From NCBI GenBank assembly GCA_949316235.1, contig OX438741.1, forward strand, positions 40,500,067 through 40,564,066: a DNA stretch of 64,000 bases, read 5' to 3'. The stretch is from Oegoconia quadripuncta (Eukaryota > Arthropoda > Insecta > Lepidoptera > Autostichidae). The first letter of the stretch is position 1, and every line of letters starts with the position of its first letter. Of the stretch, positions 39,401 through 50,675 are shown piece after piece. Under the pieces are notes generated by a model that searched no databases, had not been told where the DNA came from, and saw only the letters and a program-made list of their open reading frames with translations. The translations under genes and the position numbers were made by a program.

Positions 39401-40424
39401 TGAAAATATTGAAGCTCGTTAGAGAATTTTATTTTCAAATGTCTGTATTTTCTGCAGTGAACTCTCCAAAATCAGTAACTTAGGCTATAAAGCTAATAAA
39501 CGAATGTTTCAGTAGATTGTGAATGCATGAAGCTGTGGGGGAATGCAAAAATATTTCATTCACCATTTTGCCGATTTGTTTGGTTATCGAGTCGTATTTT
39601 AACGTAATCTATTGTGAGAGAAATGTGAATGAAATAACTATTTAAATATTTAAAAACCAATAAACCCGACAGCATATTTTATATTTTACGGACGCCATGT
39701 TCGATTTTTTAAAATAAATTGATGGGATGGGATGCTACAGGATGAGCCAAAGGAACGGACATACATACATACATATATTTATATATACATACACTCGAAA
39801 AACATTACCCTCCTTTCTTGGGCAATCGGGTAATGAAACCGTGCACATTAGTGATTTGTAATGTATATCAAAAAAAATACCGACTCCATTCCATTCTCTG
39901 TTCCCTGGAAGTTAACTAAAATCTTCATATCTCAAAAATTATATGCATAGATTATATACGATCGTAATTCATATCGTATCACATGAAGAAACTGGAAGCC
40001 TGTTGTACAGCAGAAACTTATTCGTTGCCTTTATTTGTGTTTTGTCACCATCGGGCGCCATCTTGGTTCAAATAGCTACAAAATATAGGAAATCCGTTTC
40101 GAAGTTCGTACACTCGTAGGATTCCGTACTCAAAAAAATTTGAGACGCCTCAAAACGAGATTTCGTAACTTGATAATTCTTAGGAGAGAATATTTATTTT
40201 TGGATTTACCCTTGTGTACGAAAAAAGAATATAAGTGGATATCGTAAAAGACTAAGGGACTTTCCACTAAAAGCATCTATAGACTAGCTCGTTTCAACGG
40301 CGATGGGTTCATCCTTATCACGTGTGCTTTTCTTTGTATTTCAAGGGGTGAACCGTGGGTACTGTTTCAAGTATAAAATCATGTTTGGAACACCCATCTT
40401 GTACTTGCTTGGGATAAATTATGA
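39401..40424. other. No recognised gene
   Basis: ~1 kb. ACATACATACATACATAT and ATTACCCTCCTTTCTTGGGC...TCGGGTAA (39803-39835) are present, the latter repeated at 21097. It resembles a LINE 3' UTR remnant. No coding frame supported. Confidence 0.35.
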
Positions 40425-40936
40425 ATAAATAAATATATATTCTTGCACATACACACAGCGCCATCTAGTTCCACACTACGTAACTAGGCTTGTATTATGG
40501 ATACCAGATGGTTGATATACTACATACATACATTTTATTTTTGTAAATAAATTCATAGAGATGAGAAACATCCAGAACTCGGGCACACATAAAAAAAAAA
40601 AAATATTTATATAGAAATCACAGCATATTATTACATTTAAAAACATTTCTTAAAAATTTTAAAGCCAAATTTATAGAGATTTCTAATTTACAATTTAAAC
40701 ATTACTCAGCTAACTTTGATAGTACCTAAATAAGCTAAAAACTATGGCATTGCTTTACAGCATTTGTGTGTATGTGTGAGTGAGAGAGTGTAGAATGTGG
40801 TTGGAGTGTAATAAACAAATACCTTTTAATCGACATGCCCGTATTCATCATATAAATTTATGCCCCTAGCGGGATTCGAACCCGCGACTTTTGGTATAGC
40901 AATCAGCGTTTGTAACCACTACACTAAACAGGTGGT
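40425..40936 (-). mobile_element. SINE-B split by a 246-bp insertion
   Basis: The left piece 40425-40590 (GCGCCATCTAGTTCCACACT to CTCGGGCACACAT) and right piece 40837-40936 (CCCGTATTCATCA, GGGATTCGAACCCGCGAC, ACACTAAACAGGTGGTCG) together form one complete reverse copy. Confidence 0.85.
40591..40836. mobile_element. Unclassified insert in SINE-B
   Basis: 246 bp starting with 13 A residues and ending ACCTTTTAATCGACAT. The target reads CACAT on the left and GACAT on the right, a 4-5-bp duplication. It contains GTGTGTATGTGTGAGTGAGA. No match elsewhere in the window. Confidence 0.5.
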
Positions 40937-41163
40937 CGATGAATGATTTGTAGTTATGCTGTTTAAATATAGACTGATTTTGAAATTGATATCCAAATCG
41001 AGTACTGCAAGGCATGCCGGGCTTCTATGAAGGTACCGCCACATTATGTCAACGCCTAAATAGATATTTACTATAAATATCTCCTATAGCATACTTATTA
41101 TACTATACTTATAATGTATAGTAATTAATATACTTTTAGGGTAAATTATTTTGTAATACTACT

Positions 41164-41653
41164 AACTGGGATGGTTCAGTCAAGTACCAATTAGCTGCAC
41201 TCGATTCTGTGGAACGACGTGCCATGAGACTCATAGGTGATAGTTCGATGACTGCTAAATTGCAGACCCTTGAACACCGTCGCAAAGTCGCCTGTCTCTC
41301 AGTTTTTTACAGGATACATTTCGGAGAGTGTGCGTTGGAATTACATAATCTTATTCCACCGTCACCCTTCCATCTTCGGACCACTAGGCGTGGGGAGGGA
41401 TTCCACCCGTATATAGTTAATCTACCGAACATTCGCACTAAGAAGTTCGATTCTTTATTCATCATCCGAACAGCCAAGGCATGGAACTCTCTTCCGGCGT
41501 CAGTCTTTCCTGAATCCTACAACCTTGGGATCTTCAAGAGCAGAGTGAATAGGCATTTACTGAGATCGCGTACTTCATCTCCGACCACATCGTCACTTTC
41601 CATCAGGTGAGATTGTGGTCAAACGCGAATCCAGTCAATCATAAAAAAAAAAC
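41164..41653 (+). pseudogene. LINE-E ORF2 C-terminus, open over 133 codons
   Basis: Frame 41209-41610: ERRAMRLIGDSSMTAKLQTL, EHRRKVACLSVFYRIHFGEC, ALELHNLIPPSPFHL, TRRGEGFHPYIVNL, FIIRTAKAWNSLPASVFPES, FKSRVNRHLL, then a stop. Upstream, ACTGGGATGGTTCAGTCAAG is shared with the reverse copy ending at 45694. The UTR ends TCAATCATAAAAAAA. Only the region after the reverse-transcriptase domain is present. CR1/Jockey-type LINE; the precise clade is not assigned. Confidence 0.85.
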
Positions 41654-41857
41654 TATATTTAGATACTTATTGTAATAACTGTAGATAATATTGTTAAACT
41701 TAGTTTAGGTATATTCAAGCTTTGGTGTAAAATTAAACCAATTTTATATTACTGTCTATATCTTCGAAATAGTAACCTGTGGATAACGTTGCTGGTTGTA
41801 CAATGATCCACATCATTTTGTAAAACTAGTGTATATAATATAAAGTATATACCAGCT

Positions 41858-42335
41858 TTTTCCTTTTGACCGCGTTCAACGTCGCGCAGTCCGAATTGTC
41901 GGCCAAGAGAGTCTCACTGACCGACTGGATCCCCTGGCGTTACGAAGAGACGTTGCGTCCCTCTGCATCTCTATCGCATATTTCATGGGCAGTGTTCTGA
42001 AGAACTGTTCGAGCTAATACCCGCTGCTCAATTTAACCGATACACTTAAATTAAATTTCCATCCACATCACCTGGATGAGTGGAAGTCTACCACTGTACG
42101 TTTCACAAGAAACTTCTTACCACGTACGACCACCCTGTGGAACGGACTTCCGGCAGCGGTATTCCCGAACGAGTACGACATTTGGAACCTTCAAGAAACG
42201 AGCCTACACCTTAATCAAAGGCCGGCAACGCATCTGTGACCCTTTTGCTGTTGCGGGTGTCCATGGGCGGCGGTGTTTGCTTTCCATCAGGTGACCCGCA
42301 TGCTCGTTTGCCGCCCTCTCATATAAAAAAAAATA
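41858..42335 (+). mobile_element. LINE-H 3' end, frameshifted
   Basis: [20 protein letters not shown] is recognisable at the left. Deletions near 41970 and insertions near 42045 and 42180 break the frame, which then resumes as FKKRAYT.IKGRQR and GVHGRR. Ends CCGCCCTCTCATATAAAAAA. Confidence 0.85.
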
Positions 42336-42744
42336 AAAAATAAATAAATTGTGCAGCTGTTTGTTGTCCTTAATAAAATAAAATAAAATACTATGACAGG
42401 ATTTGCCCTAATTGCCGCACTGGGCAGATGGGTTAGCTATCACAAAATCTTAGACAATTGGATCTTGCTCTTAAGCTCGTATCCCTTATTCATCTTCTGC
42501 AGCCTTACACATCCCCACGGCTGGGGCACATCCTCCTCGCACTGGGAGAGGGTATGGGACTTAATCCACCACGCGGGCCCAGTGTGGTCCGGTAGGTTTG
42601 TGTCAGACTAGTGACCACTAAACAGTCAGTACTTTTAGGCCACTAACTTCAGTTGAAACAAACTGGACTGACTATTTAACGTGCACGGGAACACTCGTAT
42701 TAAAAAGCCACCTGTGGTCACCCATCCAAGCGATCCTTGAAGAG
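42336..42744. other. Unrecognised, with SINE-N-like phrases
   Basis: CTCGCACTGGGAGAGGGTAT and CCACCACGCGGGCCCAGTGT resemble parts of SINE-N and other common lepidopteran repeats. No gene supported despite a 72-codon frame. Confidence 0.35.
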
Positions 42745-43205
42745 ATTCATCAGCTCAGTCCGTAAATATCCCACTGCAGGGATATAGGCACACCCTATTT
42801 CTTTCTTTAATTAATATGGGGTCCAAAGTAGTAATAGAGTCACGTAGGGCACCGTCTACCTTCAGTAGGTGATGTGTCGAGTACCACTGTTGATCCTAAC
42901 TTATAGGAGTCACAGTGAGAGGATTGTGGAGGCGGGAATGCTGGGATACAGGACTTCCCTCGTATAATGATGGAGTATGGGCACGTATGGGGCATAGTCC
43001 ACCACGCTGGCCCAATGCGGGTTGGTGGCTTCAAATACTTTAGAATTTTTATTTCTCCGGAATGAAGGTTTCCTCACCATGTTTTCCTTTACCGTTTAGG
43101 AGCAGCCGGATCAATGCACATAAGTAATTAAATTAACCTGGACCCGGACCTCGTCGAAATTCGGAGACCGCGTCTTAACCGCTGACACACCGACGCTCTT
43201 GGAGA
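42745..43205 (-). mobile_element. SINE-N, long copy, reverse
   Basis: Body CCCACTGCAGGGATATAGGC, GGGCATAGTCCACCACGCTG, CCTCACCATGTTTTCCTTTA, then the head inverse CGTCTTAACCGCTGACACAC. The B box is degraded. It contains a segment (42830-42960) missing from the 20375 copy. Confidence 0.7.
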
Positions 43206-43267
43206 GATTAGTTGGTCATATTCTACTGTTGGCAAACGTACCATTATTACTTCTTATTCTTATTTTT

Positions 43268-43325
43268 ACCATGATCAACTTGGGGACGTCTTAAAGAACG
43301 GCAATGATAAGAGTATCCGAAGACT
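43268..43325 (+). mobile_element. LINE-F fragment
   Basis: ACCATGATCAACTTGGGGAC, GTCTTAAAGAACGGCAATGA matches the [13 protein letters not shown] codons of LINE-F. Confidence 0.65.
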
Positions 43326-43608
43326 TACTGTTTGGAATATTTAGATGCAAGTACCAATCTGTGGTCAACTTGCCCATTTCGTGTTCTTTGATGTACGGTG
43401 CGGCCCGTTTCCCCGCACCCACCCCCGCCTACTGTCGACCTCTGACAGTGGAGCAGAGACCTTACGACCACCGTGCGCGCTGTGTCGAAAAGACTGTGCT
43501 CTGGTGCTTTTCGCTGTCAGAGACCTTCTGCATTCTTTCTATTCTTTCTGGGACTATCTGTGTGTGCGTCTGTAGTCTCAACCTATAGCCATAAGGGTTG
43601 GGATACAT
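43326..43608. other. GC-rich unrecognised segment
   Basis: A 94-codon plus frame (43304-43588) spans GC-rich sequence with CTGACAGTGGAGCAGAGACC and GCTGTCAGAGACC, partial copies of each other. No domain recognised. Confidence 0.3.
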
Positions 43609-43781
43609 CACTTGCCATCTTATCTAATTGTACCGCCAAACAGTGATGTTAATAGCATTGTCAGAGATAAGATATCCCGTTCTCCAAATAAGACGGGGTT
43701 TCCGGGTCAGTACGCTTACCTTACCTTCGGCTTCATCTTCACTTAACATCAGGTGTGATTGAGGTCAAGTGCATAAAAAAC
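43609..43781 (+). mobile_element. SINE-C 3' portion
   Basis: CATCTTATCTAATTGTACCG through GTTTCCGGGTCAGTACGCTT to AACATCAGGTGTGATTGAGG. Small internal deletions. Confidence 0.75.
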
Positions 43782-43961
43782 AGCTTTTACCGAATTGATT
43801 TTCGGTACCTGTTTACCTTATGAAATAATAAGTCCAATTAGTGAACTACAGAAGGCTACCGAAAGTCAATATCATCATATTGTAACGAGACGCCATGCTA
43901 CTCGTTAGTTCCTTTTTGTAGTATTCTCCTTGTACGTTTCTTTTTCAGTTAAGTCATAATA

Positions 43962-44602
43962 TTAGGTCCTTACCTATGAAATTGGCGTTTTGTATGAAGA
44001 ATTTAATTGAGACTGTTTTCTCCATACAAACAGTTTTGATTTTTTTTTTTTTGGGAACGGCAAATCCAAATTTAGCTGAACTTTGTGTGTATTATCGGAT
44101 AACATTAAGTTAAGTATAGTCAACGTTAATTTTTAAAAGTATAACCGCTTTATAAAAGTTTCAGCGAATCTAAGAAATGATTATGGGAAGCACATGAAAA
44201 GAGCACTGTAAATTTTTTTTTATTATGTGATTTAGCCCAGAAATTAAAAAATATTTCATGTGAAACCTTGAAATAATATTCCAATTATCAAATAAAAATC
44301 AAATTTGGATATAGATATATATTATAATCAAATCACATAATAAAAAAAATTTGAACAGAGCGCTTTTCATGTGCTTCCCATAATCATTTCTTAGATTAGC
44401 AGAAAGTTTTATAAAGCGGTTACTTTTAAAAATTAACGCTGCCTATACTTAACTTAATGTTATCCGATAATACACACAAAGTTTAGCTAAATTTGGATTT
44501 GCCGTTCCCAAAAAAAAAAAACAAAAATGTTTGTATGGAGAAAATAGTCTCAATGAAATTCTTCATACAAAACGCCAATTTCATAGGTAAGGACCTAATA
44601 TT
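43962..44602. mobile_element. Two MITE-J left arms as a ~640-bp palindrome
   Basis: TTAGGTCCTTACCTATGAAA at the left end and its inverse TTTCATAGGTAAGGACCTAA at the right. Here the whole right half (44330-44602) is an inverted copy of the left half (43962-44235), not the normal J right side. Bases 44236-44329 are the centre. Predicted arms of ~270 bp. No coding capacity. Confidence 0.8.
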
Positions 44603-44710
44603 TCTGAATTCGCCACAGAAGAGTAAATAATTAAGTATACTGACTCATTTCTTTCTTGGATGACGTAAACGGCAACTAAGAATGTGTCATCATCATAAAG
44701 AAGATTATTA

Positions 44711-45694
44711 GTTTTTTTTATGATTACCTGGATACACGTTTGACAATCTCACCTGATGGAAAGTGACGATGTAGTCGAGGATGAAGCACGCGATCCCAGT
44801 AAATGCCTGTTCACTCTGCTTTTGAAGATCCTAAACTTGTTGCATTCAGCAAAGACTGACGCTGGAAGGGAGTTAAATGCCTTGGCTGTTCATATTGTGA
44901 ATGAGGGGTCGAACTTCTTAGTGCAGTTCGGTATATTAACTATATACGGGTGGAATCCCTTCCCACGCCTAGTAGTCCGAAGACGTACAATATTATGTAC
45001 GTACGAAAAAATATTTCTGCATTCCCAAAAAATAGTGATAAGCATAACTTAAATTTGAGTTATAAGGACGAATTAGCCACCCCTATGTTCAGACTGAACA
45101 AAGTTAATACATCATATATGGGACACTGTATACGCTTTTATAACCTTATACCTGAGAATATCATTAATCTAAATGAAAAACAATTTAAAAACCATGTCAA
45201 AACAACGTTAACAAAAAAAGGTTATTACAAAATTAGTGACTACCTGAATGACGTATACTTCGCCCAGCTCCCAAAAATTATAAAATTGTATTAGTTGTAT
45301 ACTTTTATATATTTAAAAAAAAAAGAAAAGAAAATGATTCTTTTCCCACAGATGATTTCCCTTTCCGAAGCGGTGGTAGCTTGGACATACTGACTGACCG
45401 AAAAATGCTTAGCCCTATTTTTATTTCCAATAGATTTTAAATTGACATTCAACAAATGATATCATGTATCTTACGTTGAAATAAATGCTTGACGTTTGAA
45501 AGTTTGAAGTTTGATGGAAAGGCGACGGTGGAAAAAGATTATTTAATTCCAACGCACACTCCCCGAAATGCATCCTGTAAAAGACTGAGAGACAGGCGAC
45601 TTTACCACGGTGTTCTAGGCTCTGCAATTTATAGCAGTAATCGAATGATACTAGTAGATATACCAGTTTGTACTTGACTTAAACATCCCAGTCA
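44711..45694 (-). pseudogene. LINE-E C-terminus split by LINE-D2
   Basis: Reverse pieces 44711-44984 and 45513-45694 join precisely at codons ...PFH | L..TTR (between TTCCA and TCTTCGG in the sense strand), as shown by the intact copy at 41164. Some frame damage lies outside the insertion. Confidence 0.85.
44985..45512 (+). mobile_element. LINE-D2 inserted in LINE-E
   Basis: Encodes YVRKNISAFPKNSDKHNLNL, LATPMFRLNKVNTSYMGHCI, RFYNLIPENIINLNEKQF, GYYKISDYLNDV and a stop-containing end. The UTR ends GAAATAAATGCTTGACGTTT-GAAGTTTGA. The frame is open from the junction to 45294. 5'-truncated at 528 bp. Confidence 0.85.
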
Positions 45695-45969
45695 TACACA
45701 TACAGCTTATTAAGTATACAGGTAAGGTAACAATTCAACAACATTACCTATCACAATTTAGTAACACTAATGTCCAATTCTCAAAATATCTAGTCTCTAA
45801 AAATGTAGCTCTCATTGGCCAAATTAAGATGGTTCATCCCACACGTCATTCCTTACGTGCCCTCCATATAGGCAGAAAGACCGTGCCCATACCCTAGCAA
45901 ATTGTGTAAGCTTTCCTCGAATTGCATTGCCAAGACGGCTGATTCACACTCATATGAACAGACATATTA
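45695..45969. other. No recognised feature
   Basis: Short spacer with no supported gene or repeat. Confidence 0.3.
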
Positions 45970-46198
45970 TGATGGTATTTTAAATATCCGCCTGGCTAGC
46001 TACCACCATCTTATCTAATCTGCCGCCATGCAGCAATGTTAATAGCATTGTTGTGTTCCGGTTGTCAGAGATAAGATAGCCAGTCCCCCAAATGTGTTGG
46101 GGTTTCCGGGTCAGTACGCTTCCACCTTCGACCTCATCTTCACTTAACATCAGGTGTGATTGAGGTCAAGTACCAACCCGTTTAGCATAAATAAAACA
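45970..46198 (+). mobile_element. SINE-C 3' two-thirds
   Basis: TTTTAAATATCCGCCTGGCT through GCCATGCAGCAATGTTAATA to TGTGATTGAGGTCAAGTACC and an A-rich tail. The head is missing. Confidence 0.85.
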
Positions 46199-46351
46199 AA
46201 AGTTTCGAACCATTTCCAAATCCTCCCATGGGAAAGTCGTTATGTCCAGCAGTGGAATCTGGGTTTTGTCATAAAACAAACACAATTTGTATCAATAATT
46301 TATTAAAAAAAAAAACGTTACAAAAGTTTCATATTGAAGTCAGAATAATCA

Positions 46352-46490
46352 ATCAATCAAGTACACTTTATTGCTCAAAAATTCTACAATGCACTTCGTA
46401 AATATAGCTTCAATAAAAAATTATAATTGTACAACTAGGCGGTCTTATCGCTAATAAGTGATTTCTAGCAGACAAAACCTGCAAAAACCT
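46352..46490 (-). mobile_element. LINE-O 3' end, reverse
   Basis: AATCAATCAATCAAGTACAC, TTTATTGCTC, GGCGGTCTTATCGCTAATAA. Confidence 0.7.
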
Positions 46491-46849
46491 GCCTATAAGA
46501 GGCGTGCAAATATTTAAGGCTTAAATTACGAATGTTTCAATTTCCACTATTTTACGTAGATCACAGTGAATTCAAAATTATCCCAGTCATAATTAATAAT
46601 ACTAAATGCTAATGAGTTCGTCAAAAAACAGCATTAATTATAATTCAAATGTCATGTATAAAATAGAAAAACTATTCTCTATTATTGTGCACCATATAGA
46701 TATATATATATATATGTACTTATTTATGTACTTATTAGTATGTAGGTAAATTTATATTCAGTTAGGTTTTTTTTTATCTATCATATTTATCCATTTTTTT
46801 AGATTTCCATTGTGCACGTCTTATTTGCCTTCTCCAGTCATATCTCTCT
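46491..46849. other. No recognised feature
   Basis: AT-rich with a short (TA)n run at ~46698-46714. Confidence 0.35.
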
Positions 46850-46980
46850 TTCGTAGGTCTGCTGGAAGAAATTTCATTGTAGAAATAAGCAGAACCTGGT
46901 GTGTCCTCTCTATTATGTTGTATCTGTATATTTTTTCTTGTGTGCAATAAATGATAAATAAATAAAATAAATAAATAAAT
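46850..46980 (+). mobile_element. LINE-O 3' end
   Basis: CTTTCGTAGGTCTGCTGGAA, GAAATTTCATTGTAGAAATA, TGTGTGCAATAAATGATAAA and an (AAAT)n tail. Confidence 0.65.
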
Positions 46981-47138
46981 ATATAAAATAATAGATACTA
47001 AATAATAGTTATAAGCATACATAATGTTAGATATGAACATCAACTTACATGCAATTTTTCTATATTCTCCCAAAGTTGGTTACAATTATTGTTTACATGT
47101 AACTTAATTATTATATATTACAGTACAATTTAGTGCTT

Positions 47139-48247
47139 ACAGGGTGAAATTTAATTCGTGTAATTCCTATTCACAGATGACTCCATTCCTGATTACGAAC
47201 AAGTTTCCACTAAGAACTATAGCCGAATTCTATCAAAAAAATTTCGATTACCGATAAACAGTGAACCATTCTGAAATCACTTTTACTATGGAAGTTCAAC
47301 AATTTTCGGCTGGTGACTCCACTCCTGATTACATTAAGAACCATAGCCGTATTTAGCCGAAAATTGTTGGACTACCATACTAAAGATGGTTTCAGAATCG
47401 TTTACTTTGTAGGAGTCATCGAAAATATTTTGATCGAATTCGAATATGGTCCCTTGGGGAAAGTTGTTCGTAATCAACAATGGCGTCACGAGTTAATGTT
47501 CTTCAGTTCTGCAGTGTTTGCGATTAAAAAAAAACGTTATTTAACCGATGTGGATGCCGCGAGGCTGGTCTATTCCAGTTATTTCCATAGCATACTCACC
47601 TACGGCATTCTGTTGTGGGGAAATGCCGCGGACATAAATTGTATCTTTGTTCTCTTAGGAATAAATTCAAAGAAATTAATATATTAACATTAGCATCGCA
47701 ATATATTTACGAAAACTTAACGTATGTAAGGAAAAATATAGAATCGTTTAAGAAAAATAGTGATATACATAATGTTAATAATAATATAAAAATAAACTTG
47801 CTGTTCATGTCAGCAGTTTACACAAAGTCACTAAGTCATTTAAGGGGCAATGTATCCGCTTTTATAATAAGGTTCCAGTGGACATTCAAAATTTACCTTT
47901 AAATAAATTAAAAACCATCATAAAACAGACATTATTTACCAAAGGCTGTTATAAAATTTCTGACTATCTGGATGATAAGCAAGCATGGACATAGACCGCT
48001 CGGCGATATTCAGTCTAATTATACAATATAATATAATTGTAACCCAAACTTATTTAAAAGAGCAACCCTTGAGTTTCTTGCTCGTTCTGCTCTGGGGAAT
48101 CTGCTTTGCGAATGAGCAATAATGTCAATAATTGTAATATTAAGATAAAAAATGTGACGTTTTCAAGTGATAATCTTTATCCTACGAAATAAATATTTTT
48201 TGACTTTGACTTTAATGGGAATTACATGAATTTAAATTCACCCTATG
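47139..48247. mobile_element. Foldback element G carrying a LINE-D
   Basis: Left end TACAGGGTGAAATTTAATTC, right end ATGAATTTAAATTCACCCTA (inverse). Each arm runs ~190 bp inward: GTAATTCC, CCTGATTACGAACAAGTTTC, ATTTCGATTACC and TTCAACAATTTTCGGC all have inverse partners. CAGGGTG ends are common in mariner-like MITEs, but the superfamily is not proven. The LINE-D occupies 47499-48211. Confidence 0.75.
47499..48211 (+). mobile_element. LINE-D, 713 bp, in element G, with TTAATG duplication
   Basis: Longest LINE-D in the window. It encodes FAIKKKRYLTDVDAARLVYS, HSILTYGILLWGNAADI, CIFVL, then after a ~54-bp internal deletion NKFKEINILTLASQYIYENL, YVRKNIESFKKNSDI, a second frameshift, and finally KGCYKISDYLDDKQAWT and a stop. 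The UTR ends TTTTTGACTTTGAC. TTAATG occurs at 47493-47498 and again at 48212-48217. Confidence 0.85.
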
Positions 48248-48574
48248 CTATTCTTTACATTTTTGTCAGGAGTTTTAATTTTTATATCTGGTAACCCTAT
48301 TCTGGAGTCAACGGGAGCGCGTTTCATTATTATAGTGCTATATGTTGTTAAATTGTCTTCTCTTCTGATGAGTTAGTACTCCACAAGCCCTTATCAGTTC
48401 TCCGTCCAGTCGTATAAAGTCACACGGGGCGCGAGGAATGACAAGGGCACGTGACAGTACACATCTTCTTTTATCTTCTTCTTGCTTCTTTCCTTTGTCA
48501 TAAATGTTTGAACTACCTATCCAGTGCAAGTGGAACGCGTCACACCAGGAACATTATGTTCATAGCAAAGGAAT
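48248..48574. other. No recognised feature
   Basis: No supported gene. A 63-codon minus frame is unconvincing. Confidence 0.3.
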
Positions 48575-48947
48575 AACTTTTTATATTGCTACATTTATAA
48601 TAAGATTCCAAAATTGATTAGGGAAGCGCCTGATTTTATTATTTAAGAGGACACTTCATGATCTGTTGGTCCAAAAATGTTATTACAGCTTACACGAATT
48701 CTTAGATGACAAGTCCATATAATACTTGTATTGTAACCAATTGTAACGTACCTATTAATCATATATGCAATGTATTTTATTTGACATAAAGAATTGTATT
48801 AGTAAATTAAGTTAATTTTTGTAAATTGTAATTGCTAAAATGTTGTCATATTGTATGCCTCTACGGCGGAACATAGCGCTTTAAGGATTTTGTAAGACCA
48901 AATGCTACCTGTGATTCACAATAAATGTACTTTGACTTTAATTGGCT
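48575..48947 (+). pseudogene. LINE-T C-terminus and 3' UTR
   Basis: One frame gives RLILLFKRTLHDLLVQKCYY, SLHEFLDDKSI and a stop. Another supplies YNKIPKLIREAP just upstream, so a frameshift is present. Motif order (YNKIP...FKR.L...CYYS..EFLDDK) is that of Jockey-type LINE C-termini. The ~220-bp UTR ends CAATAAATGTACTTTGACTT. Confidence 0.65.
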
Positions 48948-50537
48948 GTTGACTTTGTTTTCTTTTAGTATTATCTTAATTAAGTATTCTTGCTGACACT
49001 GAGTGTTATCATTATTATTCTACTTTGACAGTAATTTGATTTAAAATATTTTTAGTTTATAATTGGGTTAAGTATATCTAGGTTTTGTAGTGCGTGAATT
49101 TAATATTTACTGTTATAATTTCCACGCAAATACCTACATATATTGATTGTTAGCAAAATAAGAATCTCTAATATTGTATAAATGTTTTTATAATATTGCT
49201 GTGGATTCTATTTTCAATAACGTTCTAAGTATTTATTTAGGCTTCCCAGTTCAATAATTCCTAAATCCAGACATAATTATTTTCTGATCAAAAAAATATC
49301 TGTTATTGCTAACACAAGTGGACCTCACTAAGTTACATTAATTTATTGTCACAACGCCATCTATAAAATTAATGTAGAACTAAATAACCAGCGCCATCTG
49401 TTGTTGAGTAGCTAACAGCTTTTAGTTGCGTGTAAGTTGAATAGATGGAGCGATAACTATTTTTACGGTTTGATCTTCGTATTGATGATGTTTCATTACT
49501 GCATCTCAAATGTTGCACAACAATTATAATGTACCAACAATATAAAACGCAGAAAATGATTTCGATGGTCTTCTTTCTTTAATCTGCAAAGGAAGTATAG
49601 GCAATAACATAAATTTTTTCTCTAAAACACATATCGCTAGCAGGGGTTCCTTATAAAAATCTGATGTATTTACAGACGAAAACCTATATCTGTGTTACAT
49701 AATAATTGTCACAATAATGCAGAATGTTTCTCTAAAGTGCACAAATGAAAGAAGATGGACATTTGGAGAGATTTTAATCACGAAAGAATCATTATTTAGA
49801 AAAGTAAATGTTTGGGTAATTGTTCTTCGTTTTGGATATATTTCTATTTGAACATTAGTCATGCAAAGGATATTTTTATAATACTTTAAAAAAGGAGAAA
49901 GTTACATTTAAAATCTAATATAAAACAGCTTCAAATACGCTTCATGAAAATGTGCCGATGTGTGAATTATATGTCGACATTCATATTTAGATATATTATA
50001 AATTGACATTATAGTAAACTACTTAAGACAGTTTTATAGCAAGATTTAAATTAAATGTTTTTTTTAAATATTTTTTTGATGTTAACATTTATGTTATCAT
50101 AAAAATAATAGATAATTTTAAATTTTAAATTGATACATAATAATATAATGGAGGCTATTTAATTCACATGATTGTTTAATATTAATTAATTCTATGTTAC
50201 TGTTATTGTTTGGCTGACATAATTTATTCTGCTGTTTATTAAATTTCACGACTATTTTAACATTATCATAACAACCTGTACACAAATAAATTAATGATTG
50301 ATTGATTGATTGGTTCATGTTAGTAGGTAAAGAGATAAAACAACAATGTAAAAATATTTACGATAAACTGTTTATACACTGCAAGATGCTGCCAATTCAT
50401 GAGAGAGTGGTGTGGTTAATTGCGTTAGGACAATATTCAAGTGATAAGTTTAAGCAACGAGTAACTTATACAAAGCTGAAGAGAAAAATAGAAAAGGGAA
50501 TATTTATTGTTACCTAAGATTAACAACTATTATGGCC
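48948..50537. other. Repeat-poor AT-rich sequence
   Basis: ~1.6 kb. CGCCATCTATAA, GCGCCATCTGTTG and AGATGGAGCG cluster at 49350-49450 (see findings). A 71-codon plus frame (50302-50517) has no recognised domain. (GATT)n lies at 50296-50310. No gene supported. Confidence 0.35.
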
Positions 50538-50675
50538 AAAGAACGAGAAAATTCCTAGAGTCCCAGATATTTAACAATTTTCCTCAAGATAACAAAAACT
50601 GACACTGTGCCTAAATCATTTAAGATTAAATTAAAAAAGTTCCTGTTAGAAAAGTTTAACAAATCATGCTTGTAA
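50538..50675 (+). pseudogene. LINE C-terminal remnant
   Basis: TRKFLESQIFNNFPQDN in one frame and, after a shift, TDTVPKSFKIKLKKFLLEKF ending NKSCL and a stop. The LFN.LP...FK..LK.FLL pattern is typical of LINE ORF2 C-termini. Very short, moderate confidence. Confidence 0.5.

Noticed and set aside
43304..43588. 94-codon frame in a GC-rich patch
   Set aside because: Cysteine- and proline-rich with internal echoes and no recognised domain. It starts inside a LINE-F fragment.
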